NCBI RefSeq assembly: GCF_019219075.1 | Contig: NZ_JAHUWJ010000001.1 | Span: 558,001 to 622,000, forward strand | Source of the DNA: Chitinophaga sp. sic0106 | Lineage (GTDB): Bacteria > Bacteroidota > Bacteroidia > Chitinophagales > Chitinophagaceae | Direction: 5' to 3' | Length of the DNA: 64,000 nucleotides | In this document: positions 7,890 to 16,921 of the stretch, in pieces | Layout of the letters: each line of letters starts with the position of its first letter | How positions within the stretch are numbered: position 1 is the stretch's first letter | Made by a program: the position numbers and the translations under genes | Notes under the pieces: model-generated | Databases searched by the model: none | What the model was told of the DNA's origin: nothing | What the model saw: only the letters and a program-made list of their open reading frames with translations

Positions 7890-9428
7890 ATGTACTTCCG
7901 CATGAAATTTATCCGTGTTGCCGCTACCTGTTTATTGTTTTGTATCTCCTTTACTGGCTTTGCCCAGCAGGATCTGCGTTCCGTGGAAGTTGCCGGTAAA
8001 TATGCCGCAACCATCAATCCCGGCACGATCAGGCCCTGGCTGGAGGTGTTGGCCAGTCCGCAGATGGAGGGCCGGGAAACGGCTACAAAGGGGCAGGCAA
8101 AGGCAGCGTCCTATATCATCACCCAGTTACGGGAGGCGGGCTTAAAGCCAGGAGCTGCGGGCAACTGGGAGCAATTTTATGAGATGTATGAGGATACGTT
8201 GATCGAGGGGGTGATTCGGGTAAGGGATACGGATTATCATTTCGGGGAGGACTTTATTACCGACCTGCTCGAAAGCAAATCAGAAACGATTCAGACAGAT
8301 CAGATTGTGTTTGCCGGCTATGGCATATCCACGGCCAGCTTTAATGATTATGCAAACATTGATGTAAAGGGAAAAGTAGTGTTAATCCGGGAAGGGGTGC
8401 CGGGTGGTTTACCAAGGGATTACGGGATTACCTATAACAAGCTGGCGGCTGCGCGTGCTGCAGGTGTACGGGCATTGCTGGTGATATCACCGCATGCAAG
8501 GAACTACCGGTTGCTGAATAAAAATAAGTTGCGCCATACGGGTATTTATATGCCAGGCGCCACTGCAGAAGGTCCTAACCTGTATTACATCACACCTGCT
8601 ATGGCGGCAAGTTTGCTGGGGAAAGCATATAATGATAGCCTGTTAGACTCCCGCAAGGGGCATTTGCGTATACCTGTTCACGTTAGGGTTCCTGTTCAGA
8701 TTACACTTGATAAGAAAAGTAATATTTACAAGCCTTCAAATATTGTAGGAATGGTGGAGGGAAGCGACAAGAAGGACGAGTATGTTTTTGTGACGGCGCA
8801 TTATGATCATTTAGGGGTGGTGGACAACGTGCTATATCCCGGAGCGGATGATGATGGTTCTGGTACAGCTGCTGTAATGGCGATTGCATCAGCATTTGCG
8901 AAAGCGAAGCAGGAGGGGAAAGGGCCCAGGAGGAGTGTGGTGTTTATGTTAGTTTCGGGAGAAGAAAAAGGGCTGCTGGGCTCTGGTTACTATATCAATC
9001 ATCCTTTGTATCCATTGTCCGCCACGGTGGCCGATCTAAATATTGATATGATTGGCAGAATTGATCCTGCACATGAACGGGATACTAACTATATTTACAT
9101 CATAGGCGATGATAAGCTGAGTTCGGAGCTTCGGCCGATTAATGAGGAGGCAAATCGCATTACCCAATTTAAGCTGGACTATAAGTATAATGACCCCGGG
9201 GACCCAGAAGATTTTTACAGGAGATCTGATCATTACAAATTTGCTCAGCAAAATATTCCGGTAATTTTTTATTTTAACGGAACACATTCGGATTATCACC
9301 AACCAGGAGACACAGTAGAGAAAATCGAATTTGAATTGTTAGCGCGTAGAGCGCAGCTAGTATATTACACGGCCTGGGAGATTGCAAACAGGGATGGCAG
9401 GTTAAAAGTAGACAGGTCAGAAAAATAA
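7890..9428 (+). CDS. Secreted M28 family metallopeptidase with PA domain
   Basis: Zinc aminopeptidase-type exoprotein of 512 aa. A signal peptide is clear (MKFIRVAATCLLFCISFTGFAQQ region), so the second ATG at 7902 is as likely as 7890. A protease-associated domain lies around residues 120-270. The M28 core follows: VTAHYDHLG (zinc His), GADDDGSGTA (bridging Asp), LVSGEEKGLLGS (catalytic and zinc Glu), DMIGR, and SDHYKFAQQNIPVIFYF with GTHSDYHQPGDT (zinc His). It probably degrades peptides in the periplasm or outside. Codon use turns AT-richer toward the 3' end, without any frame break. Confidence 0.92.
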   Translation: MYFRMKFIRVAATCLLFCISFTGFAQQDLRSVEVAGKYAATINPGTIRPWLEVLASPQMEGRETATKGQAKAASYIITQLREAGLKPGAAGNWEQFYEMYEDTLIEGVIRVRDTDYHFGEDFITDLLESKSETIQTDQIVFAGYGISTASFNDYANIDVKGKVVLIREGVPGGLPRDYGITYNKLAAARAAGVRALLVISPHARNYRLLNKNKLRHTGIYMPGATAEGPNLYYITPAMAASLLGKAYNDSLLDSRKGHLRIPVHVRVPVQITLDKKSNIYKPSNIVGMVEGSDKKDEYVFVTAHYDHLGVVDNVLYPGADDDGSGTAAVMAIASAFAKAKQEGKGPRRSVVFMLVSGEEKGLLGSGYYINHPLYPLSATVADLNIDMIGRIDPAHERDTNYIYIIGDDKLSSELRPINEEANRITQFKLDYKYNDPGDPEDFYRRSDHYKFAQQNIPVIFYFNGTHSDYHQPGDTVEKIEFELLARRAQLVYYTAWEIANRDGRLKVDRSEK

Positions 9429-9585
9429 CCTTATAAGACAAACTTTATTAACCAATTGAAAACCTCATTTTCGTATGTACGTCAGTGTTAGTAATTGAAA
9501 AACGTTATGTAAAACGGCCACCCAAAAGGTTTTTGTTTATTTTAACAAAAATTTATAAATTTATAATAGAGTCCTAGTCTTAAGA

Positions 9586-9605
9586 AAACAACATATATGT
9601 TGTTT
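9586..9605. repeat. 20-bp perfect palindrome
   Basis: AAACAACATA followed directly by its reverse complement TATGTTGTTT, no spacer. Perfect dyads of this length usually mark a dimeric repressor site or a cruciform; no adjacent regulator is present. Confidence 0.6.
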
Positions 9606-9720
9606 GTTGTATGTGAATTCTATTAGCGAGTTTTTAGCGTCATAAGTGAGTATCGGTCTGTTAGTTTAAAGAGCGTCCGGGTACCCGTTAAACATTTTTA
9701 ATTAACCTGTTGTTATTCAA

Positions 9721-9799
9721 TCGGTATTTTATTGTTTCAGGGGGGATTGTGGCATCATTATCAGATAACCCCACCCATCTGCAAGAAGAGAAATACCGA
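9721..9799. repeat. Long-range hairpin with G/C-run interior
   Basis: Outer arms TCGGTATTT (9721-9729) and AAATACCGA (9791-9799) are perfect 9-bp complements 61 nt apart. Inside, a run of six G (9740-9745) and GTGG (9749-9752) face CCCC and CCAC near 9769-9774. It could be a folded RNA element upstream of the HdeD-like gene. Confidence 0.45.
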
Positions 9800-10034
9800 A
9801 TATGAAAACACCTGAACCGTATGGTTATCGCACACAATCATGGAGAAATTCCCCAAAGTGTGGCTGCCCTTTAAACGGTTTTATACACAACAAGTAGTGA
9901 ATGTGCTTCTGGTACCTGAGTTTTTCTAAATTTTCTGAGTTGTAACAACTGTTATCGAAAAAATGTCTGATTGTGCTTTAAACGCTTACCTACCGATTAT
10001 TTGCAGCGGATTGTGAAACCATAAACAAGGATGC

Positions 10035-10565
10035 ATGCCTAATTTTTATAGCGACTATTGGTGGATTTTTTTGCTTCGGGGCATTTTTGCCCTGGTATTG
10101 GGGGTGCTGGCTATTGTATGGCCGGGAGCCACCTTTACCACCCTGGTAGTATTCTTCGGAGCATATCTTTTCATCGCCGGTACGTTCGCTGTAATAGGAG
10201 CAGTAGCAGCAAGGAGGACTTCCGAGAACTGGGGAGTGTTCCTTTTGTCTGGTATTGTTGGTATAATATTAGGGGTCCTGACTATCATTAATCCTTTTGC
10301 CACAGGAACTGCACTGATTTACCTGGTTGCCTTCTGGGCTGTTGTAGCCGGACTGTTCGAGATTATTATTGCAATCAGGCTCAGAAAGGTTATTACCGGA
10401 GAAGGATGGTATATCGCTGGAGGACTTTTAACTATTTTTTTCGGCATATTGCTATTGTCCAACCCGGTGGCTGCCGCCGTCACCCTTACCTGGATCTTCG
10501 GCTTTTATGCTATTATCACAGGCATCATGTTGATCTCCTTATCAGTCAGGCTTCATAAAAGATGA
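10035..10565 (+). CDS. HdeD/DUF308 family membrane protein
   Basis: Integral inner-membrane protein, 176 aa, with six predicted hydrophobic helices arranged as three repeats, each with a small loop containing NP or PGA (IVWPGATF, TIINPFATG, LLSNPVAAA). This internal repetition is typical of the HdeD/DUF308 family, linked in enterobacteria to acid resistance, though the molecular role is unknown. It stands alone with long upstream and downstream gaps. Confidence 0.85.
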   Translation: MPNFYSDYWWIFLLRGIFALVLGVLAIVWPGATFTTLVVFFGAYLFIAGTFAVIGAVAARRTSENWGVFLLSGIVGIILGVLTIINPFATGTALIYLVAFWAVVAGLFEIIIAIRLRKVITGEGWYIAGGLLTIFFGILLLSNPVAAAVTLTWIFGFYAIITGIMLISLSVRLHKR

Positions 10566-10843
10566 ACCTACCGGATTTTACCCTTATTTCAGAATGCCCC
10601 ATATGCAAGCATATTTTCTAACTAAAACGCATCACTATGAAACTAAGAACACCAGATTAACGGCACTTGCTATCAGGCTGAAGGTCAGGTGCTGATAACT
10701 CCTTTCCGACAGGCCTGAAAAGACTGCCAGCAGCACCGGTTTGGAGCCCGGTGGATACCATCTCTGACCGTCTTTATTTTACTCCCCGCTCCGTGTGGAG
10801 CTGTTACTGTAGCGTATTTCGAAAAAATTTAAAGTTAACCGTT

Positions 10844-11344
10844 ATGTCATCCACCGAATTCAACAATTTGTTACTAGGAAACGCCGATTTTCTGCGTCCA
10901 TACGCAGTTACATTAACCAAAGACTCAGAGTCAGCCAAAGACCTCTACCAGGAAACGCTGTTCAGAGCTTTGTCTAACCGCGATAAATACCTCGCAGGCA
11001 CCAATATCCGGGCCTGGTTGTATACAATCATGCGGAACATTTTTATTAACAATTACCGCAGAGGAAACCGCCAGTTCAGACTGCTGGATAGCGCCGTAGG
11101 CGACTATCTCCTCAGTCACCAGCCTTCCGCTATCGGAAACTTCGCCGAATCCGAACTCCGCGTCAAGGATGTACAAATGGCCGTTTACAACCTGCCCATC
11201 ATCTTTAAACAACCTTTTTTACTCTATTTTGAAGGTTATAAGTACTATGAAATTGCAGCTATACTCAATGAACCATTAGGAACAGTTAAAAGCAGAATCC
11301 ACTTCGCCAGGAAAATGCTCAAAACTAGAATAACCAGACACTAA
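10844..11344 (+). CDS. ECF-type RNA polymerase sigma factor
   Basis: Alternative sigma factor, 166 aa. Region 2 spans about residues 15-75 (SAKDLYQETLFRAL, then NIRAWLYTIMRNIFINNYRR, the core-binding and -10 recognition part). Region 4 lies about 115-165 (YYEIAAILNEPLGTVKSRIHFAR, a helix-turn-helix for the -35). I chose the ATG at 10844 because it starts the conserved domain; the frame remains open upstream but that sequence is unrelated to the family. No anti-sigma factor gene is adjacent, which is unusual for classical ECF sigma factors but common for short Bacteroidota ones. Confidence 0.9.
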   Translation: MSSTEFNNLLLGNADFLRPYAVTLTKDSESAKDLYQETLFRALSNRDKYLAGTNIRAWLYTIMRNIFINNYRRGNRQFRLLDSAVGDYLLSHQPSAIGNFAESELRVKDVQMAVYNLPIIFKQPFLLYFEGYKYYEIAAILNEPLGTVKSRIHFARKMLKTRITRH

Positions 11345-11694
11345 ATTTTTGTAAGAGAATATAAAAGCTAGTAAGCAGTTATATATAAGGTTTTTTGGTA
11401 ACGGAAGCCTGCAAACCCTCGGCAATACCTGATGTTATCGCCGCTACAATCTATGAAACCCTGTAGTGAGCAAGAAACTGATTAAAGGAAAGTCATGCTG
11501 TTACATTTGTGCCCCTACGCAGATGTAACTGAATGTCACATGCTGTACTATTGTTTGCGGGCTTCAGTTATACTGAACCAGATCTCCCATATTTATACCA
11601 TTACCCAACTTACCCCGTAATTCTCCACAGGTTTTTTGTACTTTTACACCCTTCAGATCTACAGTAAAAATTTCAATAAACAGCATATTTCGTG
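11345..11694. other. Intergenic region between sigma factor and helicase
   Basis: About 350 nt. The one clear structure is a 10-bp hairpin GTTACATTTG (11500-11509) / CAGATGTAAC (11520-11529) with one wobble pair; its left arm also contains TACATTTG, a -7 consensus match. No gene seen. Confidence 0.45.
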
Positions 11695-14040
11695 ATGAAG
11701 GCAAACTATTTAGACGAGCTGAATGAACGGCAGCGCGAAGCAGTTCTACACATCAACGGGCCCCTGATGATCGTAGCCGGCGCCGGCTCAGGAAAAACAA
11801 AGGTGCTGACTACCCGCATCGCGCACCTCATGCGCAACGGGGTAGACGCATTCAACATCCTGTCGCTAACCTTTACCAATAAAGCCGCACGCGAAATGAA
11901 AGAACGTGTGGAAAGAATCCTTGGCGGCAGCGAAGCCAGGAACCTCTACATCGGTACCTTCCACTCCGTTTTCGCCCGGCTCCTCCGCGCAGAAGCCCAC
12001 CGCCTCGGCTATCCCAACGATTTTACCATCTACGATACCGACGACGCCAAAAGCGTACTCAAAACCATCATCAATGAACTCAATCTTGATGATAAACACT
12101 ATAAACCCAACTTCGTATACAACCGCATCTCCGCTGCCAAAAACAGCCTGATGGGACCAGAAGAATACCAGCACGATTACTACGTGCAACAGGAAGATAT
12201 GAGAGCCAACAGACCCCTGATTGGCAAAATCTATGACATGTACGCCAAACGCTGCTTCAAAAACGGCGCAATGGACTTTGATGACCTCCTCTTCAAAATG
12301 TATGTGCTGCTCAAATCATTCCCGGAAGTACTTCATAAATACCAGCACAAATTCAAATATATCATGATCGATGAGTACCAGGATACCAACCCTGCTCAGT
12401 ACGAAATCATCAAACTGCTGGGTGCTGTAAACGAAAATATCTGCGTGGTGGGTGATGATGCGCAAAGTATCTACTCCTTCCGCGGCGCCACCATCCAGAA
12501 TATCCTTCAGTTCGAAAAGGATTACGACGATGCCCGCGTTGTTAAACTGGAACAAAACTACCGCAGTACCAAGTCTATCCTTAATGTAGCGAACGAAGTA
12601 ATCGCACATAACAAAGGACAGATTGAGAAAAACCTCTGGACAGATAACCAGGATGGCGATACCATCAAACTGGTGCGTACCAACACAGATAACGAAGAAG
12701 GTAAGTTCGTAGCGGATACCATTGCAGAACAAAAATTGCGTAACCACTATGATAACCGCGACTTCGTAATCCTCTACCGTACCAACGCCCAGAGCCGCTC
12801 TTTTGAGGAAAGTTTACGCCGTAAAGCCATACCCTACCGCATCTACGGAGGCCTGTCGTTCTACCAGCGCAAGGAAATCAAGGATTTTGTGGCTTACCTC
12901 CGCGTTACCATGAATACCCGCGATGAAGAAAGTCTCAAGCGTATTATCAACTATCCCGTAAGAGGAATTGGTAAAACAACCATCGAGAAAACAATCGTAT
13001 TCAGCAATGAACACAATATTACCATGTGGGAAGTGCTGGAACGCGCCAGGGAATTCGGTTTCAAAGGTGGTACCCTCGAAGCGATCGATGGTTTTGTAAC
13101 CATGATCCGCAGCTTCCAGGCCCTCCTGGGTAAGCATAACGCTTATGACGTAGCCGTAAACGTTGGTAAATCCACTAACATCGTAAAAGAGCTCTTCAAC
13201 GATAAAACCACAGAAGGCCTTGCCCGTTACGAAAACGTGCAGGAACTCCTCAACTCCATCAAGGAATTTACCGAAACTCCCGATGAAGAAGGTGAGCTGC
13301 TGGATAAAAGCATGGGCTCTTATCTGCAACAGATCACCCTGCTCACTGATTCGGATAACGAAAACAAGGAAGACAGCGATGTCGTGAAACTCATGACCAT
13401 CCACGCGGCAAAAGGACTGGAGTTCCCGGTTGTATTTACCGTAGGGCTGGAAGAAACCTTGTTCCCCAGCGGCATGTCTATCAACACCCGCGAGGAACTG
13501 GAAGAGGAAAGACGCCTGTTTTATGTGGCGATCACCAGGGCTAAATCACGTCTCTGGCTTACTTATGCCAACAGCCGTTACCGCTTCGGTAACCTGGTGC
13601 AGAATGAGCCCAGCCGCTTCCTGGAAGAGATGCCAGAGAAATTTATTGATCGCAGCTACGCCGGCGGCGGTGCTATCCGTAATGCCTTTGGCAGCACCAA
13701 TGGTGGCGGATGGGGTGCCGGAGGCGGTTCCAATATGTTCGACAGGATGCAGAAAAAGACAACTCCGTCATCTGCCCCACAACAAAACCCAGGTCCGCGG
13801 CCAGCTCCGAAACCAGCAGCAGGACCAGCTTCCACCCATGTACCTACACCAGGCTTTGCACCGGATGATCCGGCAGGCATGGAACCAGGTATGCAGGTAG
13901 AGCACCAGAAATTTGGTTTCGGTACCATCACCGGTATGGAAGGCGCGCCTAATAACCGCATCGCTACAGTAGTTTTCCCTAAGGGCGGCGGCGAAAAGAA
14001 AATCATGCTTAACTATGCCAAACTGCGTATTGTACGCTAA
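11695..14040 (+). CDS. UvrD/PcrA-type ATP-dependent DNA helicase
   Basis: Superfamily 1A 3'-5' helicase of 781 aa used in nucleotide-excision and mismatch repair or replication restart. Motif Q/I: ERQREAV and AGAGSGKT (Lys34). Motif II: MIDEYQDTNPAQYE. Motif III: GDDAQSIYSFRGA. Motif IV: QNYRST. Motif V/VI: TIHAAKGLEFPVVF and RRLFYVAITRAK. After a Gly/Pro-rich linker (about 665-725) comes a C-terminal Tudor-like segment (VEHQKFGFGTITG) that in PcrA binds RNA polymerase. ATG at 11695 is preferred over the in-frame GTG at 11692. recX follows after 9 nt. Confidence 0.95.
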   Translation: MKANYLDELNERQREAVLHINGPLMIVAGAGSGKTKVLTTRIAHLMRNGVDAFNILSLTFTNKAAREMKERVERILGGSEARNLYIGTFHSVFARLLRAEAHRLGYPNDFTIYDTDDAKSVLKTIINELNLDDKHYKPNFVYNRISAAKNSLMGPEEYQHDYYVQQEDMRANRPLIGKIYDMYAKRCFKNGAMDFDDLLFKMYVLLKSFPEVLHKYQHKFKYIMIDEYQDTNPAQYEIIKLLGAVNENICVVGDDAQSIYSFRGATIQNILQFEKDYDDARVVKLEQNYRSTKSILNVANEVIAHNKGQIEKNLWTDNQDGDTIKLVRTNTDNEEGKFVADTIAEQKLRNHYDNRDFVILYRTNAQSRSFEESLRRKAIPYRIYGGLSFYQRKEIKDFVAYLRVTMNTRDEESLKRIINYPVRGIGKTTIEKTIVFSNEHNITMWEVLERAREFGFKGGTLEAIDGFVTMIRSFQALLGKHNAYDVAVNVGKSTNIVKELFNDKTTEGLARYENVQELLNSIKEFTETPDEEGELLDKSMGSYLQQITLLTDSDNENKEDSDVVKLMTIHAAKGLEFPVVFTVGLEETLFPSGMSINTREELEEERRLFYVAITRAKSRLWLTYANSRYRFGNLVQNEPSRFLEEMPEKFIDRSYAGGGAIRNAFGSTNGGGWGAGGGSNMFDRMQKKTTPSSAPQQNPGPRPAPKPAAGPASTHVPTPGFAPDDPAGMEPGMQVEHQKFGFGTITGMEGAPNNRIATVVFPKGGGEKKIMLNYAKLRIVR

Positions 14041-14049
14041 TATCCGGGG

Positions 14050-14514
14050 ATGTCGCAAGCATTGGAAAAATTAAGGCAATACTGTGCTTACCAGGAACGG
14101 TGCCACTCGGAAGTTAAATACAGGGCACTGGAACTGGGCATGCGCGGTAATGAAGTGGACGAAGCCATCGCTGCACTCATCGCGGATAACTTCCTCAACG
14201 AGGAGCGTTTCGCCAAAGCATACGCCGGTGGCAAGTTCCGTATGAAACAGTGGGGCCGGAAAAAGATCCAGGCCTCCCTGAAGATGAAACAGGTATCATC
14301 TTACTGTATCAAAAAAGGATTGCAGGAAATTGATGAAGATGATTACCTGCAGGTAGTATTGCAGCAAACGGAAAAGAAATACCAGTCGCTCAAAGGTGAA
14401 ATTCCCCTGAAAAGGAAATATAAAACCATGCAATACCTGTTACAACGGGGCTTTGAACAGGAGCTTATCAGCGAAGCGCTTGAACAAATCGTAAATAATC
14501 CCGATTTTAAGTAG
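14050..14514 (+). CDS. recX: Regulatory protein RecX
   Basis: Small helical protein (154 aa) that inhibits or modulates RecA filaments. The three-helix repeats of the family are visible: YCAYQERCHSEVKYRALELG, then VDEAIAALIADNFLNEERFAKAYA (the conserved L...NE.RFA block), then GRKKIQASLKMK, and a C-terminal copy with MQYLLQRGFEQELISEAL. It sits 9 nt behind the helicase and so is probably translated from the same mRNA; recA itself is not in the window. Confidence 0.9.
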   Translation: MSQALEKLRQYCAYQERCHSEVKYRALELGMRGNEVDEAIAALIADNFLNEERFAKAYAGGKFRMKQWGRKKIQASLKMKQVSSYCIKKGLQEIDEDDYLQVVLQQTEKKYQSLKGEIPLKRKYKTMQYLLQRGFEQELISEALEQIVNNPDFK

Positions 14515-14547
14515 CAAGATTTAAAAAGTTTCTAATCAGGCAGCAAG

Positions 14548-14555
14548 TAAATTTG
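14548..14555 (+). promoter_or_regulatory. Candidate -7 box (TAAATTTG) for the amidohydrolase
   Basis: Exact TAnnTTTG match 17 nt before the ATG at 14573. No TTG at the expected spacing. It would make the amidase-VOC-nagA run a separate unit from uvrD-recX. Confidence 0.4.
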
Positions 14556-14572
14556 CTATATAATTTTCAACG

Positions 14573-15370
14573 ATGTCAGATTTAAAAGTAACACTTATCC
14601 AGGCCGACTTGCATTGGGAAGATATTGAAGCCAACCTGCGCATGTTTGACGAAAAGATCAACAGCATAGGAGAGCGGACGGAAGTCGTTTTTTTACCGGA
14701 GATGTTTAGTACCGGATTCAGCATGGCGCCGGAGCGCCTGGCGCAGACAATGGACGGAAGCGCGTTTCAGTGGATGAAGAAAAAAGCAGCTGAAAAGAAC
14801 ATCATCATTACCGGAAGCCTGATCATCGAAGAAAATGGTAAATACCTGAACCGCCTGATCTGGATGCTGCCAAACGGCACTTACGGCACCTATGATAAAC
14901 GCCATCTCTTCGGTTATGCCGGTGAGCATGAGCATTACGAAGGTGGCGACAAGCGCCTGATTGCATCCGTAAAAGGCTGGAAAATAAATCTGAATATCTG
15001 CTACGATATGCGTTTCCCGGTATGGGCACGCAACCGCATTGTGGAAGAAACCGGCGCACCGGCTTATGATGTGCTGGTATATGTAGCTAACTGGCCGGAA
15101 AGACGTAACACAGCCTGGAAAACCTTGCTGCGCGCACGCGCCATCGAAAATCAGTGCTTCGCTATTGGTGTAAACCGTGTGGGTAACGATGGTAACAACA
15201 TCTACCACAGCGGTGATACCAGCCTCATAGATCCTATGGGAGAGATCCTCTATGAAAAAGCACATGACCAGGATGTATTTACGTATACCCTTTCCCGTGA
15301 GCGCCTGGAAGACGTAAGAAAAAATATTCCTTTCCTCAAAGACGCGGACGCTTTTACCATCTTAGACTAA
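14573..15370 (+). CDS. Carbon-nitrogen hydrolase, probable omega-amidase
   Basis: Nitrilase-superfamily enzyme, 265 aa. The Glu-Lys-Cys triad is visible: FLPEMF (Glu43), YDKRHLF (Lys109) and NICYDMRFP (Cys143). The segment YVANWPERRNTAW and the overall length match the YafV/Nit2-like omega-amidase branch, which hydrolyses alpha-ketoglutaramate and alpha-ketosuccinamate to the keto acid and ammonia (family knowledge). It is followed after 9 nt by a VOC-family gene, suggesting co-transcription. Confidence 0.88.
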   Translation: MSDLKVTLIQADLHWEDIEANLRMFDEKINSIGERTEVVFLPEMFSTGFSMAPERLAQTMDGSAFQWMKKKAAEKNIIITGSLIIEENGKYLNRLIWMLPNGTYGTYDKRHLFGYAGEHEHYEGGDKRLIASVKGWKINLNICYDMRFPVWARNRIVEETGAPAYDVLVYVANWPERRNTAWKTLLRARAIENQCFAIGVNRVGNDGNNIYHSGDTSLIDPMGEILYEKAHDQDVFTYTLSRERLEDVRKNIPFLKDADAFTILD

Positions 15371-15379
15371 GCTAATTGT

Positions 15380-15766
15380 ATGATACTGAACGGAATCCAT
15401 CACATCGCTATCATTTGTTCGGACTATGCACGTAGTAAGGCATTTTATACCGATGTGCTTGGGTTGCGTGTAATCCGGGAAGTATACCGGTCAGCGCGTG
15501 ATTCCTATAAGCTGGACCTGGCCATTGGCGACCACTATGTAATCGAGCTCTTTTCCTTTCCTGATCCGCCGGCGCGCGTGAGTCGCCCGGAGGCACAAGG
15601 CCTGCGCCACCTCGCGTTTGCCGTAGCAGATATAGAGGCGGCTGTAAAAGATTTATCCGCCAAAGGCGTAGTGACAGAGCCTATCCGTATTGACCCCCAC
15701 ACAAACCAACGTTTTACTTTTTTTGCTGACCCCGATGGGCTACCTTTAGAGTTATACGAAGTATAA
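15380..15766 (+). CDS. VOC (glyoxalase/dioxygenase) superfamily protein
   Basis: Single-domain protein of 128 aa built of two beta-alpha-beta-beta-beta units. Visible metal-binding candidates are His near the start (NGIHHIAIIC), Glu in HYVIELFSFP, His in GLRHLAFAV and Glu in LPLELYEV, the usual H/E/H/E set. It resembles the YaeR/SMU1112c subgroup of lyases. Substrate unknown. Lies between the omega-amidase and nagA with short gaps (9 and 18 nt). Confidence 0.85.
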   Translation: MILNGIHHIAIICSDYARSKAFYTDVLGLRVIREVYRSARDSYKLDLAIGDHYVIELFSFPDPPARVSRPEAQGLRHLAFAVADIEAAVKDLSAKGVVTEPIRIDPHTNQRFTFFADPDGLPLELYEV

Positions 15767-15784
15767 CCTCCTAAAACAGCAGAT

Positions 15785-16882
15785 ATGCCCACTTCCTACG
15801 TTAACGCTACCATATTTACCGGAGAAGAAGTATTGAAAAACCACGCTGTGACAACCGATAACGGCCTGATTACCAGTATTACACCCACCGAAGATATTCC
15901 CGAAGGTCATGAAATCATTGACCTGGATGGGGCCTACCTGGCACCCGCGCTGATCGACTTACAGATATACGGCGGCAACGGGGAAGTTTTTTCCATGTAC
16001 CCCAGCGTGGAGTCACTGACCGGTACTTACGAATACAGTAAGGCTGGTGGGGCCGCGTACATTATGCCTACGGTGGCTACTATATCTCCCGAAATAATGC
16101 TGGAAGCCATGAGAGCGGTAAGAACCTACTGGCAGCAAAACGGAAAAGGGGTGCTGGGTCTGCATCTGGAGGGGCCGTTTATCAATCCCGCCAAAAAGGG
16201 TGCTCACCTCACCGAATATATCAAACAACCTACACAAGAAGATATTGACTGGATACTGGAAAACGGCAGCGATGTGGTAAAGATTATTACCCTGGCGCCG
16301 GAATGCTGTGATCCCGCACTGGTAAAGCAACTGCAGGATGCCGGCATCATCGTATATGCCGGGCATAGTAACGCTACTTACGCGCAAGCCTATACGTCGT
16401 TTGAAAATGGTATCCGTCATGCCACGCATTTGTTCAATGCGATGTCGCCGTTGGAGAGCAGGGCACCGGGGCTGGTAGGGGCTATTTACGACCATCCGGA
16501 AGTATATGCCAGTATCGTGGCAGACGGGGTGCATGTGGATTATGCGTCGGTCCGTATCAGCAAAAAAATTATGGGCCGGCGGTTATACCTTATAACGGAC
16601 GCGGTGGAGGAGAATAAAGACGGCGCTTACATCTACCTGAAAGAAAAAGACCGGTTCGTAAGTGCTACCGGCGTACTTTCCGGTTCACGACTTACCATGC
16701 TGCAGGCCGTGCGTAATCTGGCCAATAACGATGTGTGCAGTCTGCGGGAAGCCATCCGGATGGCATCCCTGTATCCGGCAGAAGCACTGGGTATGGCCAA
16801 TAAAATTGGTCGCCTTGCGCCCGGCTGCGAAGCGTCGTTCCTGGTGATTCCGGAGAATGGGCAGACAACTGTTTATTGTTAA
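15785..16882 (+). CDS. nagA: N-acetylglucosamine-6-phosphate deacetylase
   Basis: Amidohydrolase-fold enzyme (365 aa) that removes acetate from GlcNAc-6-P, feeding amino sugars into glycolysis or wall synthesis. Key blocks: HLEGPFINPAKKGAH (metal Glu), VYAGHSNATYAQA (metal His), HATHLFNAMSPLESR (metal His and substrate contacts), GVHVDY, and LITDAVEE with the catalytic Asp. Length is normal. No nagB or GlcNAc transporter is nearby; the preceding genes are unrelated hydrolases. Confidence 0.95.
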   Translation: MPTSYVNATIFTGEEVLKNHAVTTDNGLITSITPTEDIPEGHEIIDLDGAYLAPALIDLQIYGGNGEVFSMYPSVESLTGTYEYSKAGGAAYIMPTVATISPEIMLEAMRAVRTYWQQNGKGVLGLHLEGPFINPAKKGAHLTEYIKQPTQEDIDWILENGSDVVKIITLAPECCDPALVKQLQDAGIIVYAGHSNATYAQAYTSFENGIRHATHLFNAMSPLESRAPGLVGAIYDHPEVYASIVADGVHVDYASVRISKKIMGRRLYLITDAVEENKDGAYIYLKEKDRFVSATGVLSGSRLTMLQAVRNLANNDVCSLREAIRMASLYPAEALGMANKIGRLAPGCEASFLVIPENGQTTVYC

Positions 16883-16921
16883 TATTTATCTTCGCCCTAA
16901 ATCTTACATAAGAACGAACGC

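Larger units (their letters stand above)
9429..10034. other. Intergenic region with palindromes
   Basis: About 600 nt with no convincing gene. It holds an 8-bp AT hairpin (TTTTTGTT 9530-9537 / AACAAAAA 9544-9551), a 20-bp perfect palindrome at 9586-9605, and a long-range hairpin at 9721-9799. Two ORFs of about 30 codons (9802-9897, 9840-9929) lack supporting features. I found no TAnnTTTG box. Confidence 0.5.

Noticed and set aside
9802..9929. Two overlapping ORFs of about 30 codons (ATG at 9802 and at 9840)
   Set aside because: No promoter box, no ribosome-binding site and no recognisable features; length is within chance.
10751..10843. N-terminal extension of the sigma factor
   Set aside because: The 31 extra residues do not resemble region 1 or 2 of ECF sigma factors, and the conserved part begins at ATG 10844.
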